Positions 27,706 through 37,369 of a DNA stretch of 64,000 nucleotides are shown here, one piece after another (the first letter of the stretch is position 1; the number at the start of each line of letters is the position of its first letter). Source of the stretch: Aptenodytes patagonicus (lineage: Eukaryota > Chordata > Aves > Sphenisciformes > Spheniscidae); assembly GCF_965638725.1 (NCBI RefSeq), contig NC_134951.1, positions 73,845,068 through 73,909,067 of the forward strand, read 5' to 3'. The notes under the pieces were generated by a model. That model saw only the letters and a program-made list of their open reading frames with translations. It was not told the origin of the DNA and did no database searches. A program made the translations under genes and the position numbers.

Positions 27706-27856
27706 TTTATTACATAAGAAACAAATATATCACAACTTTCACTTCACAACATATTTGTTCTGGTTTGATGACTAAAGTCATCTCTTTGAAATACTATGTG
27801 GAACTCAAAAATAGCTTGTTCTTGTCATAGACTTTACCAGGTGTCCTTCAGAAGTC
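27706..27856 (-). CDS. VIP: VIP exon 7: last two codons, stop and 3'UTR
   Basis: The acceptor tctcctttgcttttcag|GACTTCTGA joins in phase 0 to exon 6 and adds Asp-Phe before TGA (stop at 27848-27850). The rest is 3'UTR. The first minus-strand AATAAA below the stop is at 27706-27711, used here as a minimum end. Further AATAAA motifs at 27583-27588 and 27008-27013 could give longer 3'UTRs; the true end is not fixed by sequence alone. Confidence 0.8.
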
Positions 27857-30800
27857 CTGAAAAGCAAAGGAGAAACATGTTTTAAAAGTCATTTTCGTAA
27901 GCAGTTGCATCACGAGGTGTATAAAAGCAGACAGCAGACAAGAAGTAACACTTGATATAAAACAATCGCTGCGCTTGGGACTGACAAGCACGAGATGGAG
28001 CTATTCACAGGAGCTTGGTGGGCACTATGGCCAGCAGACAAGGCTGTAGGATGAGGAAGAGAGGTCGAAGGATTAGGCAAAAATGTTACTGCACGTTGGC
28101 CTACAGGACAGATACACGAAATCAGGTTGCTTGATACACACTACCTCAGCAACTCGGCACTGCGACAAAATGACCAGCAACAGTCAATACCGAGTAAGCG
28201 ATTCACCCATAGGGAGATCTGGATCATCAGTACAGTCCATAAAAAAGGAAAGGACTGAAAATATTTCCAGGAAGACACCCGCGACCCGCTGCACCATTAC
28301 TCTGTCTCACTTAGTCAATGCCAGAAGTTTCAGAAGGTGCAAAATCCAGGAGCAGATATTTTTGCAATAATCTTGTCTAGAAAGAACATTTCTTTCCTGA
28401 ATCCCATCACTTGCAAATTGTTTTGTTCCTTGAAGCATAAGCAGTTTATGTCCTTTCTAATCTTTGGGAACTTTAGAGGAACTACCACATTTGTGGAAAG
28501 GGAAAGAACATTTTCTTTCAGTCTTGGAAGGAAACAATAGTTTGGAGAAATTCCTTTTCTTTTATCCCCCTCCCCCCCAAAAAAAAATATTATCTTCAAG
28601 ATTAGTCTTTTTTCTTACTTGTAGTTGAGACACAGCTGAATGCCAAAAACCATCCTATCATCAATTTCATAATACACTTTCGAGAATACCAAGCCCGATT
28701 CACTTCTACGTTACCCTTTCAATTTTATGTCCTTGCAAGTGCTGTGATGTAGAAGGGTTTACGTTTCCATAAACCAAAGAAACATATGTGTGAATGATTT
28801 TAGAAAAACAGTAGTAGCTAAATGGAAAACAGTAACTGCAATATCTGCATGTCAGACGATCCCTCTGCAGCACGCCTTAGATGGGAGTCAAGTGCTTTCT
28901 TAATGCTTAGGGTTCATGTTGCTGATCCTCTCAGTTCTAGGGGCAACTCCCTTCTAATGAAATAGATGTTAAATAAAATGTGCAGCTTTTTTTTTTTTAA
29001 TTAAAAGAAATATCCTTGAGTTTGTTCTCTGAAGAAATAATAATCTTTGTAATTAAAAATGAGTCAATTCTGGTTTTATGCTGCAGTGCACACAAGTTGA
29101 AACACCCGAGTGAGTTAGGTGCATTATTAACAGTGCCATTTAATTAGGAATTTTCAATAACAGCAATCATGGGATAACTTAATTACTGTTATTAAAATTA
29201 TTATTATATTCAGACACAACCCCTATAGAAACATGCAGCGTTTCATGGAACATGGTTCTTTCCTAGACGATTCTGCTTTTCTGTCAGAAAAGCCACACTT
29301 CATGTACGATTAATCTCATTTTATGGGTCAAGTCAAGTCAAGATAGCAAGAGGAACGAAAATCTGGGCATACCAGTGGGAGGTGGCTCAGCAGCTCATCT
29401 ACAGAATCATAGTTTTCTGAAAAGGAAGGTTCAAGAAGTTCTGCTTTGTCTGGAAGTTTAGCGGGGTTTAGCTCTTCCTGGCTGTTGTGGATCAGAAACA
29501 AGTTTTATTGCTCTCCGAAGAAAAAGCAAACAAGCAAGCAAAGCCTCCTTCTAACCGTAGCTATTGCACGTTTTGTTACGCTTATACCAAAGTGTTACAA
29601 ATCACATGAAATAGCATGTTTAATGGGTGAAGAGACGTGATATTTAAAAGGACTTGTCTAAATGAGTGCATGTACAAACAGAATATAAGCTCTACAAAAA
29701 CATATGCTGGCACTTCTCACCTATACTGATTAGGAAATATGGTCTTTCCGGGACTTCTAAATTTTCATTTTATGTGTTTACTTAAAGGCAGATTTTCAAC
29801 AAATAGTGCATTTTCTTTATAAAATTGTTGTTCATGTTCCATAGCTCTGTGGATTTTTCCTTAAGAGGCTTTTTTATAAATAAAATCATTTTAAGAGCCT
29901 GTCAGAAGCTTTTTAAAATTGCCAGATGCTGTCTCCTCTTTATTCTTTTATTCTAATCTGATTGTAGTGTCTGTTCCAGTCTGGAAGAAAGTGCTGTCTG
30001 TATTTGAAAACCATGTTATAAACTACATTACAAAGTCATTAATGTTCATTGCCTTTTGTTTGTCCTCTCTGTATACATATGTGGCTATAAATCTTTTCTG
30101 TCTTAATACCATACAAGTATGAAAATAATATATATTTGCTTTCTTGTAGTACCTTCTTTTTCCAGTTAAAACTGAGTTTAAGTATTTCTTCACAGCCATT
30201 TGCTTTCGAAAGCGGCTGTAGTTGTCAGTGAAGACAGCGTCAGAGTGGCGTTTGACAGGACTGTCCTGGGAGCTGGCAATGCAACAATTACAGAAAAAAA
30301 ATTAATGGACGATATCCGTTTAAAAGAAGAAACCATTAAATGAGTGAAACAAACTTTACAATGTTGGTTAGCTAAATAAAATCAATTTTCATTTCAGCTT
30401 TCATTTCCAACTATGGCTTTGGATCTTTCTTCCGTTGAAAAGAAGCCACTGCTTCTACTGCTCACTATATATTTTAGTAACAAGGATCAAATTCTAAGGA
30501 TCGGTATTCAGTCTTTTTGGGCACACCTTCCACTGATTTCTTTCTCCTGCTCAAATTTGTCATGGCCCATGCAATTAGGATCCATACGCAATGATTTCTA
30601 GAGTCCCTGTCCCAGGAATTCTGCAGGATCAAATGGCTGAGTGTGGATTTCACAACTCCCTGCTGTCTGTTCTCATAGCCCAGGTTACTCTTTTTAATAA
30701 ACTGACTTCATTCCAATTTCTATCATTTGTGTAAATATATTTTAGTACAATGCCAAGGTGCAGACTGGTTTAAGTCACAGTAAGCTTTTAAAGGACCTGG

Positions 30801-33800
30801 TCACTGTTCATATTGAACTCAGCGAGGACGGAGCCTGCCTCTGAGGAAAGTGAGAGTGTAGCATCACAGACATAGCTACAAACGCTTGTTTTAAGGAGGT
30901 ATCAGGAGACCAAACACACCTTGTGAGGTCTGGTGAGGCCTATTTTTCATGCACGATCTTGAGAAGCCTCGGTGCGTTCTGCTTTAAACGACCTACGTTA
31001 GTTTATAGCGTATGAGAAACTGTCACTGTGTGTTCTGGAACAAAGGCAGCATTGACATAAATGTAGGACCTAATTTTCACTCGGCTTTTGAGAGTATGAA
31101 GTAGGCACTCAAAGGAACTGTCATATTGGGTCAGACCAAACTATTCTACTATTCCGTTCCCAAGAGTGACCAGTAGCTGCTGCTTAGGGATATGAAAACA
31201 AGGGACGTGTACAGTGATCCTTCCCAGCACCCTGTGACCATTAGTTTGTGAACATCCTGGTCTGGAAGTTGCATCCAGATCCCTTGTCAATGGATTTGCC
31301 TCATTCTTTTTTGAATCCTTCTATAATACAGATCTCCCAAACATCTGGCAATATGTTCTACAGTAGGAAAAAAATCATTCCGTTTTGTTTTCACTGTAAA
31401 CCAATCGCTTCTTAATTTCATTGAGCATTCCCCTGTTGTTATGTGGGTACTGAGTAATCAATCATTTTGTATTTACTTTTGCCATTCATCCGCCAAGCTA
31501 GCAAAAACACTACCGGAGAAAAAAATTAGCAAATTGGCGTGATATTCATTATAATATTGCCAGTATTTATTATCAGTGCTATGTGCAGTGTCTGTTGCTC
31601 TACCCCTCACAGCTGTATCAGGAATAAGTAGTAACGTACTCATTTAGTAATAAATACCACTAAGTTGTTATATAGGATTTTCAGCTCCCCCATCATTATA
31701 CCGGTTTCTCTTTCATTATCTCTAAATCGCAAAAATGAGAACTTAGGTACAGAAGGGTAAAAAATTGCCAATGAAGCCAGCTAGAAAAAGACTCTACCTA
31801 ATGTAAGTGTCACCTCACCTAACTCGTTTTCTAATAAGCGAATGCAGATATCTCTTCACAGCAAGTTTAGCCAAAAGATGGCTGTAGACACTGGTGAAAA
31901 TTCCATCAGCATGCCTTGCATTTCTGAAATGGACAATAAATAAACTCTACAATACAACCTGGGTTCATATCATTTTGATAACGTTCATTTTGTAAACATA
32001 CTGCTTTCCTTAAGTTATCTATTGTACATATTAAATTAAGCTAATTTCATAAAACAACTGCCAGATTTTCACAATATACTTTTTAGCCCTTCCTGGGAAG
32101 TGAATGAACTCATCGTGCCAGAACGGCAATGCAATCAACATTTCTGCAGACATTCCTACTGCTACCAGTATTCAACCAGAGGCCATGTGTTTTTTTTCTG
32201 TAATGGATTCTTCCTGTCCTATTTCTCAGTTTGAAAACGTGACCGATCTTTTGGCATAATTCAAGTAGCACGTCATCACTGTATTTATGATAATAAAGAA
32301 ACTCACCTATCAATAATTCTGGACAGATCGAAGTAGAATTTCTCATTTTCAGGTAGTGTGTTCTGCAAAATGTCTGATTCAGACTTTAATGACCCGTGGG
32401 CATGGTCAGGTTCACTGGCTCCATCAAATGGCATTCTGTTTCCCAATCTGTTGGAGAGGGAAACCATGTGAAGTCCCGTTAGCTGAGGACATGCAACACT
32501 TCACTGCAGCTTACATTCTGGTTTGTGTCAAAATGCACATCTACCTACTTTAACCTGTAAGGCATTTTAAAGTAGTTTGGATAAAACAAAAATCACTTTC
32601 AGGTATAATCCGTGCTCAGTGATAGAGTAATCGACATAACAGATCCTTCTCTCTAATGCATATTTTCTAGATACGTGTTGTCATTGCACACAATTTATTC
32701 CAGTGAACAGTGCATCATGTATGGCAACTACAGCTCAAGAGACAACATGAAGCTTTTCATAACAACTATTTTATATAAACGATGGATGGAATCACCAGCC
32801 TCCACCCATGCAAAGTGAAAACAGTTCCTGTGAAGTACTTACCTTCCAATTAAGGCTTAAAATGTGCGTTGAAATGCGGTATGAAACAGTTCTTAAGCCT
32901 TCTCTAAAGAAAGTAAATACACCCTCAAGAACTTCAAACTAAATATGAAGTGTAGTCGTGTATCTCTAAGTGTTTTTATTCTCTCGTGTTTAAATTAATT
33001 TGCTAATTTCAAGTTAAAAAAAGGTTCACATTTAATCTTTTAAAATGTATCACGGCAATTTCTCTGTATAAACCGATTTACAGTTACTTCACATTTTCGT
33101 AAACTGCTGTTTCTTCTGTTGTGTCATATTTTATCAAGGGCAATCTGACTGCATAGCAGTAGTTTGGCATTGGGCATTTCTTCTAGCTGCTTTTATGTTC
33201 TGTGGCAGGCAACAGGCTCCCATCGCTATAGTAAACCCCCGCGTGTGATGATGTGCAAAAATCATACTAAAACTAGGATAGGCTACTGTCCTTGTAATTT
33301 TACAGTCATTATAACTGTTAGTACTACTTATATATCTGAGGCATGTAAGACTTCTGTCCGGTAAAAAAAGTAAAGTTGTTGTGTAAAATAAACCAACTCG
33401 AGTCACACCTTTTGAAAATCAGTCACTATGCTCTTTTGCTGTACCGCTTTTCATTGGTCTTCTTACACTTTATGTTCCTCTTACCTAAATGTAAAAAGTA
33501 CCTTTCTGCCACCTGAGTTAATTTAGTTAGACAACTAACAGCAACTTCAACAATTCAAAGCATGCAGCAGTACAAAAACTACACATCAGTCTCTATGGAC
33601 CACTTCCCCTCATTCATCATTTAGGAATTTTTAATACGTCCCATTTTGCCTGTGTATGTCTCTGCTTTTCAAAAGCTGCATCCCCCTAGCTGAACTTCGG
33701 AGATAAAGGAGCTTTCCCGCAAGAAAAGCCGAGACGGTTTTGGCGGACACGCATCGTGTCCCGGCGCACATTTTAACACCCATCCTCTACGCCATCTGCC

Positions 33801-34268
33801 TGTACGGCGGTCACCGCTACCCGGCCCGTGGGGCAGCGTTCCTGCTGGTGCCTCGGAAGGTGCGTGCGTGTCTCGGGGGGCTTTTGAAGGGCAGGTTCGG
33901 CGGGCACCGGCTGGGCTTGGCCGGGCATGCTGGACCGAAGCCTCGGCGCGGAGTCGCGCACCCGCCAGTTCCCGAGCAAGCGCTCCCCGACAGGGAGGGC
34001 CGCACCGTGCGCTTGTTGGAGGAGCATAGTGGAGGACCGGCGCTTCTCACAGCCCGCTCGACCTCCCCGCGGAGGGCGAGCCCAGGCGGGCCGCCGGGGC
34101 GGGGCGGGGCGCGGAGCGGAGCGGAGCGCGGCGCGGCGCGGAGCGCGGCCCTTACCGCGGGACGGGGGGGAAGGCGGCCCCCCGCGGGGGCAGCGCCCGC
34201 GCCCGCCAGCAGAGGGCGCTGAGGAGGGCGAGGGCGAGGAGGAGCGGGGAGGCGCCGCGGTGCTCCAT
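27848..34268 (-). CDS. VIP: VIP: vasoactive intestinal peptide precursor (PHI/VIP), six coding exons
   Basis: This is the precursor of the secreted neuropeptides PHI and VIP, which act on class B G-protein-coupled receptors and raise cAMP; in birds VIP is a prolactin-releasing factor. The coding exons, in transcript order, are 34268-34156, 32447-32307, 31923-31819, 30272-30153, 29481-29373 and 27856-27848. Every intron is GT-AG and phases join cleanly to 198 codons. Residues 1 to about 24 form a signal peptide ([16 protein letters not shown] start). PHI begins at residue 89 (HADGIFT) after an Arg. VIP occupies 129-156 ([10 protein letters not shown]...LNSVLT), between Lys-Arg 127-128 and Gly-Lys-Arg 157-159, so its C-terminus can be amidated. 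The peptide appears identical to chicken VIP. The C-terminal peptide is longer than in mammals and ends LPLDF. PHI has no amidation glycine. Neighbouring MYCT1 on the same strand matches conserved synteny. Confidence 0.97.
29373..29481 (-). CDS. VIP: VIP exon 6: C-terminal peptide
   Basis: The acceptor gatccacaacag|CCAGGAAG and donor cctcccactg|GTATGC bound 109 nt. It encodes QEELNPAKL.., ..[20 protein letters not shown], an acidic C-terminal peptide that in birds is longer than the mammalian one. It ends in phase 0. Compared with chicken as I recall it, the NYD..VDE part is two residues shorter, which would explain most of the 198 versus 200 residue difference. Confidence 0.93.
30153..30272 (-). 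CDS. VIP: VIP exon 5: VIP exon
   Basis: The acceptor gttgcattgccag|CTCCCAG and donor ggaaaaagaag|GTACTAC bound 120 nt. It encodes SQDSPVKR followed by the 28-residue VIP ([20 protein letters not shown].., ending LNSVLT) and the Gly-Lys-Arg amidation and cleavage signal. The donor +3 to +6 (ACTA) is weaker than at the other exons. Confidence 0.97.
31100..31495 (-). repeat. CR1/L3-type LINE 3' end in VIP intron 4
   Basis: On the plus strand, phrases such as 'catattgggtcagaccaaac', 'gtgatccttcccagcaccct', 'attcttttttgaatcc', 'ccttttgttt'-like text and 'aatttcattgagcattcccc' are the reverse complement of a common sauropsid CR1/L3 3' region (ending '..ggtctgacccagtatg'). The element is therefore on the minus strand, co-oriented with VIP. 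It lies wholly in intron 4, between the PHI and VIP exons. Ends approximate. Confidence 0.75.
31819..31923 (-). CDS. VIP: VIP exon 4: PHI exon
   Basis: The acceptor gtccatttcag|AAATGC and donor cgagttag|GTGAGG bound 105 nt, the same length as the mammalian PHM/PHI exon. It encodes NAR, then the PHI peptide ([14 protein letters not shown]..), residues 89-115, then Arg-Lys-Arg. No glycine precedes the basic cleavage site, so the usual C-terminal amidation seen in mammals is not encoded. The length is divisible by three with identical phase at both ends, so skipping it keeps the frame into the VIP exon. Confidence 0.96.
32307..32447 (-). CDS. VIP: VIP exon 3: N-terminal propeptide linker
   Basis: The acceptor ccctctccaacag|ATTGGG and donor attattgatag|GTGAGT bound 141 nt. 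The exon completes Arg38 and encodes [19 protein letters not shown].., then ..[19 protein letters not shown].., ending in the first two bases of Arg85. This matches the avian cryptic propeptide, with a few substitutions against the chicken sequence as I know it (for example MPFDG where chicken has LPFDA). Confidence 0.95.
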
Positions 34269-34277
34269 GGCCGCCAC
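34156..34277 (-). CDS. VIP: VIP exon 2: start codon and signal peptide
   Basis: The acceptor ctcttccctccgcag|GTGGCGGCC precedes an ATG at 34268 in excellent Kozak context (gcggccATGG). The exon encodes residues 1-37 plus two bases of Arg38: a basic N-region (MEHRG), a leucine/alanine-rich core, and a likely signal-peptidase site after ..RARA near residue 24. The donor is cccgcg|GTAAGG. It is very GC-rich, unlike the later exons, because it lies in the CpG island. Confidence 0.95.
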
Positions 34278-34375
34278 CTGCGGAGGGAAGAGCGCAGCCG
34301 TCACCGACCGACCCGCCCGCACCGACCGGCCCTACGCTGGGGCGCCGGGGCTTCGCCTCGGGCCGCGGAGCAACC

Positions 34376-34419
34376 GCCCCGGCCCCGGCCCCGGCCCCGG
34401 CCCCGACCCCGGCCCCGAG
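34376..34419. repeat. (GGCCCC)n hexanucleotide repeat in VIP intron 1
   Basis: About seven tandem ggcccc units with one interruption (gacccc) are directly visible. On the VIP transcript strand this reads GGGGCC, a G-quadruplex-prone motif. It lies between exon 1 and exon 2 of VIP. Confidence 0.95.
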
Positions 34420-34735
34420 AGACGCCGCCGGCAGCGGGGTCGCCGTGGCGGGGGAGCTGCCGGCGGTCAGGGAGAGCTGGCACCCCCGAAGGCGGCCCCC
34501 GGCCCGGTGCGGGGGGCAGCGGTGCCCGGGGCTCAGCGACCTTAAAAAATACATGGATTTTTTAAGCGGTAAAAAGGAAGGGTCCCTCCCCGGCTGCCCT
34601 GGGCGGTCAGACCCGCTCTTCGCGACCCGACGGCCGGGGCGCCTTCCCCGCAGGTCCGGGAGGGGAGAAGGGCAGGGGGGAACGGGGGCACCCTCCTCAT
34701 CGCTGGAAAGCTGCGGCGCGGGGAAAGTTACTCAC

Positions 34736-34895
34736 GGAGCCGCGAGTCCGTCGGCGGGGCTGGCTGGACGGGCGCGGAGCGGAGCGGAGCGCTGCGCTGC
34801 TGGGGGCCTGCGCCCTGCCCCGCTGCGCGGCTGCCGGGGCGGCGGCGGCAGAGGATGAGGAGGAGGAAGAAGAGGAGAGCTCTGTCTCGCCGCAC
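34736..34895 (-). other. VIP: VIP exon 1, non-coding 5'UTR
   Basis: The 3' edge is set by a strong donor on the minus strand, ggctcc|GTGAGTAAC, at 34736/34735. The 5' edge is inferred from the TATA box, giving about 160 nt, close to the length of the non-coding first exon of mammalian VIP. It is rich in agg/gag triplets and has no start codon in frame with the signal-peptide exon. Intron 1 is only about 460 bp. Confidence 0.7.
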
Positions 34896-34897
34896 GC

Positions 34898-34984
34898 TCT
34901 GAGCTGCCCGCCGCGCCGCCGCGTTTTATAGCGTTTACACGTTTCTGCTTCCGAAGAAGCAATCACGTTACTGGGGAGACGTCA
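34898..34984 (-). promoter_or_regulatory. VIP: VIP promoter: TATA box and CRE-like site
   Basis: On the minus strand a TATA box CTATAAAA lies at 34924-34931, and a CRE-like TGACGTC at 34978-34984, about 50 bp further upstream. After the CRE the sequence continues 'tccccagtaacgtgattgc', echoing the bipartite CRE region of mammalian VIP promoters, which also ends in a GTGATTGC-like phrase. This fits the known cAMP induction of VIP. The TSS is expected near 34895, about 30 bp below the TATA box. Confidence 0.8.
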
Positions 34985-35064
34985 CCCTTCCCAAGGGGAC
35001 GGGCGCTTCGTTCAGGACAGTCAGAGACTTATATTTAACTCATGAGCAGCCGCGCACCCTGCTT

Positions 35065-35079
35065 CCCCCCCCCCCCCCC
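35065..35079. repeat. Homopolymer C tract upstream of VIP
   Basis: A run of 15 consecutive c residues lies about 170-185 bp upstream of the expected VIP start site (poly-G on the VIP strand). The length is as given in the sequence; homopolymers of this kind are prone to length error in assemblies. Confidence 0.85.
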
Positions 35080-36577
35080 GGCCATAATTTGATTTATATT
35101 AATGAGTTAGTTTTGCGGGGAGCAGGGCCCCGTCGGCAGCGTGATTCCGCCTCGCAAAGCAGGAGAGCAGGGGGCTGCGGGGGGCACGCCGCACCGCGCA
35201 CCCCTGCCCGCACCCGGGGCAGCCGGGAGGGGAAGCGGCTGCACCCCCCGGGGCCCTTCGCTCCCGCCCCGAGTGCTTCTCTGCGGAACCCCCTCCCCGG
35301 CCCCGGGGTCGCTCCTTTCCCTAGCTCTTCGCCGGTGTTTTCAGGCTGAGGCGGTCCCGCTCTGTCCCCGGCACACGCCCGTACCCACCGGGGGTTCCCG
35401 CCCGGGGCGCGCCGTCAGATGGGCCGCCGCCCGCACAAGCCGCCCGGGGGCCGCCGCTCGTACAAGCCGCAGCGCCTGAGCAGGCAGGGGCTGCGCTGCA
35501 GGGAGTTGGGCTTCAAAACAAAATCTTTCTACGGGCTTTAGCTTGATTTTAGCAGGCGGCGGGGTGTTTACCAGTCTTTGCTTTTTTCGTTTAAACTGTG
35601 TGTGTTCGTGGGAAACGGATCAGCCCCCACACCCAGGCGCCGCTTGGTGCATCCAGACACCGTAGGGTGCTCGTAACCGTTCCGCTGATCCCAGCGCCGG
35701 CAGCCGCCGCGCTGGCGCGCAGGGAGCGCGGCCGAAGCGCATGTTAAACCCCCGTGAGCGGGAAGCGGGTCAGCTCATCCTTCTAACGTGTCTCAAGCCC
35801 AAACCTCGGGGCTGGAGTCACTGCCACAGCAAGGGAGACTCGGATAGTTTCAAGCCTTCGATTTTCTCCTTCGGGTTTTCCCTGCCTCAAGAGAGATCTG
35901 GGGGCAGCAGGGAAAGAAGCACGGGGAAAGTGGGCGTGGGACCCGCGGGCGGGCCGGCAGGGCAGGGCTGTTCCTGCAAACACCTCTTCGGTGTCGCACG
36001 GTGTCTTTTCAGTGCCTGCCCTGAAATACCTGTCAAAGAATCGCGGCAAGAATTTCAGCTGAAAAGGTCATTATCCTCTTTTCTTTTTTCTTTTTTTTTT
36101 TCCTTGAGCTTTTGTGCCTCTAATCCTCCTACTCAGTAAGTAACGATTGTACCAAATCCATACAGACGATTTCACCATTTTTTCTTACTTCTAATAAGTT
36201 TCTCTGCTTCATGTTTCGCTAAAGGTTAGGCAGGCTCAATGCCGAAGATTCTGCGATGCTTAATCACATTTTCTAATTCAGTTACATAAAAATTAAGTGA
36301 ATTAGATTAAAAATGACTGGAAATTTGTTTCTCGGATGACAGCTGTGACTGAAACCAGAGTTCCTGCAGTAGTCTAATTTCAGGAAATTTTCCCCTTGTT
36401 ACTACATAACTAGAGGTCGAAGAAGCAGTTCTGCTCTGGAATGGCGAGATGAGCATCAATAGCACCGTGCTCCCCTCACCCCTCAGAAATATCCCAGCTA
36501 GGGCGTATAGGCGTTGTGCTGTATGCACGACCTGGGAAAGTTCAATGGTCTTCACCCAAGTGCTCGAAAGAAGAGAG

Positions 36578-36615
36578 GGGAGGAGGAGGAGGAGGAGGAG
36601 GAGGAGGAGGAGGAG
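36578..36615. repeat. (GGA)n trinucleotide repeat
   Basis: Eleven to twelve near-perfect tandem gga/gag units are directly visible within the distal part of the CpG island. They explain the glycine, arginine or glutamate runs in open frames crossing this spot, which should not be read as protein features. Confidence 0.95.
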
Positions 36616-37149
36616 AAACCCGTCTCCCGGGTGGCGTAAAGACGCGTCGCTGGGGCGCTGCGAAGGCTGCGGATGCCCAGCCTCCTGGCCTGGAGGGCCG
36701 AGCGGGGGGGTGGGAGGGCGGCTCTCGGGCCGGAGGCCGCGGGCACCCCGCGGCCAGCGCTGAGCCGGGCTGGGGGGGGAAGGGGGGCGGCGGAGGGCCG
36801 CGGCCCCGCTCCTCGGCCCCGCTCCTCTGCCCCGCTCCGACGAGGGAGCCGCTGCGGGAAAAGCCCAAACGCAGCCGGCAGCAGGAACCGGAGGAGAAAG
36901 GAAAAGTTCCCTTTCGGCATGCCTGCGCTAGCGCAGCCTGGAGAGGGGGGTCTCGCAGGAGTCCTGCGGGCTGCGGTCCCTGGGAGGGAGGAGGGGAGCC
37001 GCCGGCCAAATCTAAGGGATATGTGAAAAACAAGCCTGTTGTCAGTTGCTATGTGTGTGCTGTATGGGTGGCTGCATGCCGTGAGGAAATGTATATACAC
37101 TGCACTGCCAAAAATGTTTGAGAATCACTGGTAAATCCATGCTTTTTTA

Positions 37150-37207
37150 CCATGCCATGCCATGCCATGCCACGCCATGCCATGCCACGCCATACCACAC
37201 CATACCC
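37150..37207. repeat. (CCATG)n pentanucleotide satellite
   Basis: About eleven tandem units of ccatg with variants ccacg, ccata and ccaca run from just after 'ttttta' to 'ccatacccac'. The units are purest at the left and diverge to the right. It lies just outside the CpG island. Confidence 0.95.
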
Positions 37208-37369
37208 ACTTATTCACCATACCTGGTAAATCTGGTTTGCTGTAACTTTGTTCCCCCTTTCACAGGCAGTACACTAGGTTGGACAAGGGAGTAACATGCT
37301 GTAGGGCTGGCTAAAATGGACTCAGAACCTCTCTAGGTGTGGCACTATTACTGAAAAAAACCCCTCTCT

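Larger units (their letters stand above)
33715..37020. promoter_or_regulatory. CpG island spanning the VIP promoter
   Basis: Base composition shifts abruptly from AT-rich to very GC-rich with many CpGs from about 33715 to 35510, again at 35610-36010, and at 36560-37020, with AT-rich gaps between. It covers VIP exons 1-2 and intron 1, then runs about 2 kb upstream of the VIP TSS. Long open frames seen here on both strands (up to 245 codons at 33817-34554) are composition artefacts: GC-rich DNA has few stops, and several frames stay open at once. No gene start other than VIP could be identified. Confidence 0.85.

Noticed and set aside
32110-32346. 78-codon minus-strand frame starting inside VIP exon 3
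   Set aside because: It is in a different frame from the VIP coding sequence and crosses the exon 3 donor into the intron; a shadow of the real exon.
33740-34565. Long open frames (160-245 codons) on both strands over the CpG island
   Set aside because: Several frames are open at once because GC-rich DNA lacks stops. Their sequences are low-complexity Pro/Arg/Gly/Ala, and they run across VIP exon 2, its splice sites and a hexanucleotide repeat.
36516-37121. Open frames of 117-201 codons with poly-Gly, poly-Arg or poly-Pro/Ser runs
   Set aside because: The runs come from a (GGA)n repeat, several frames are open simultaneously on both strands, and no splice or start context supports a gene.
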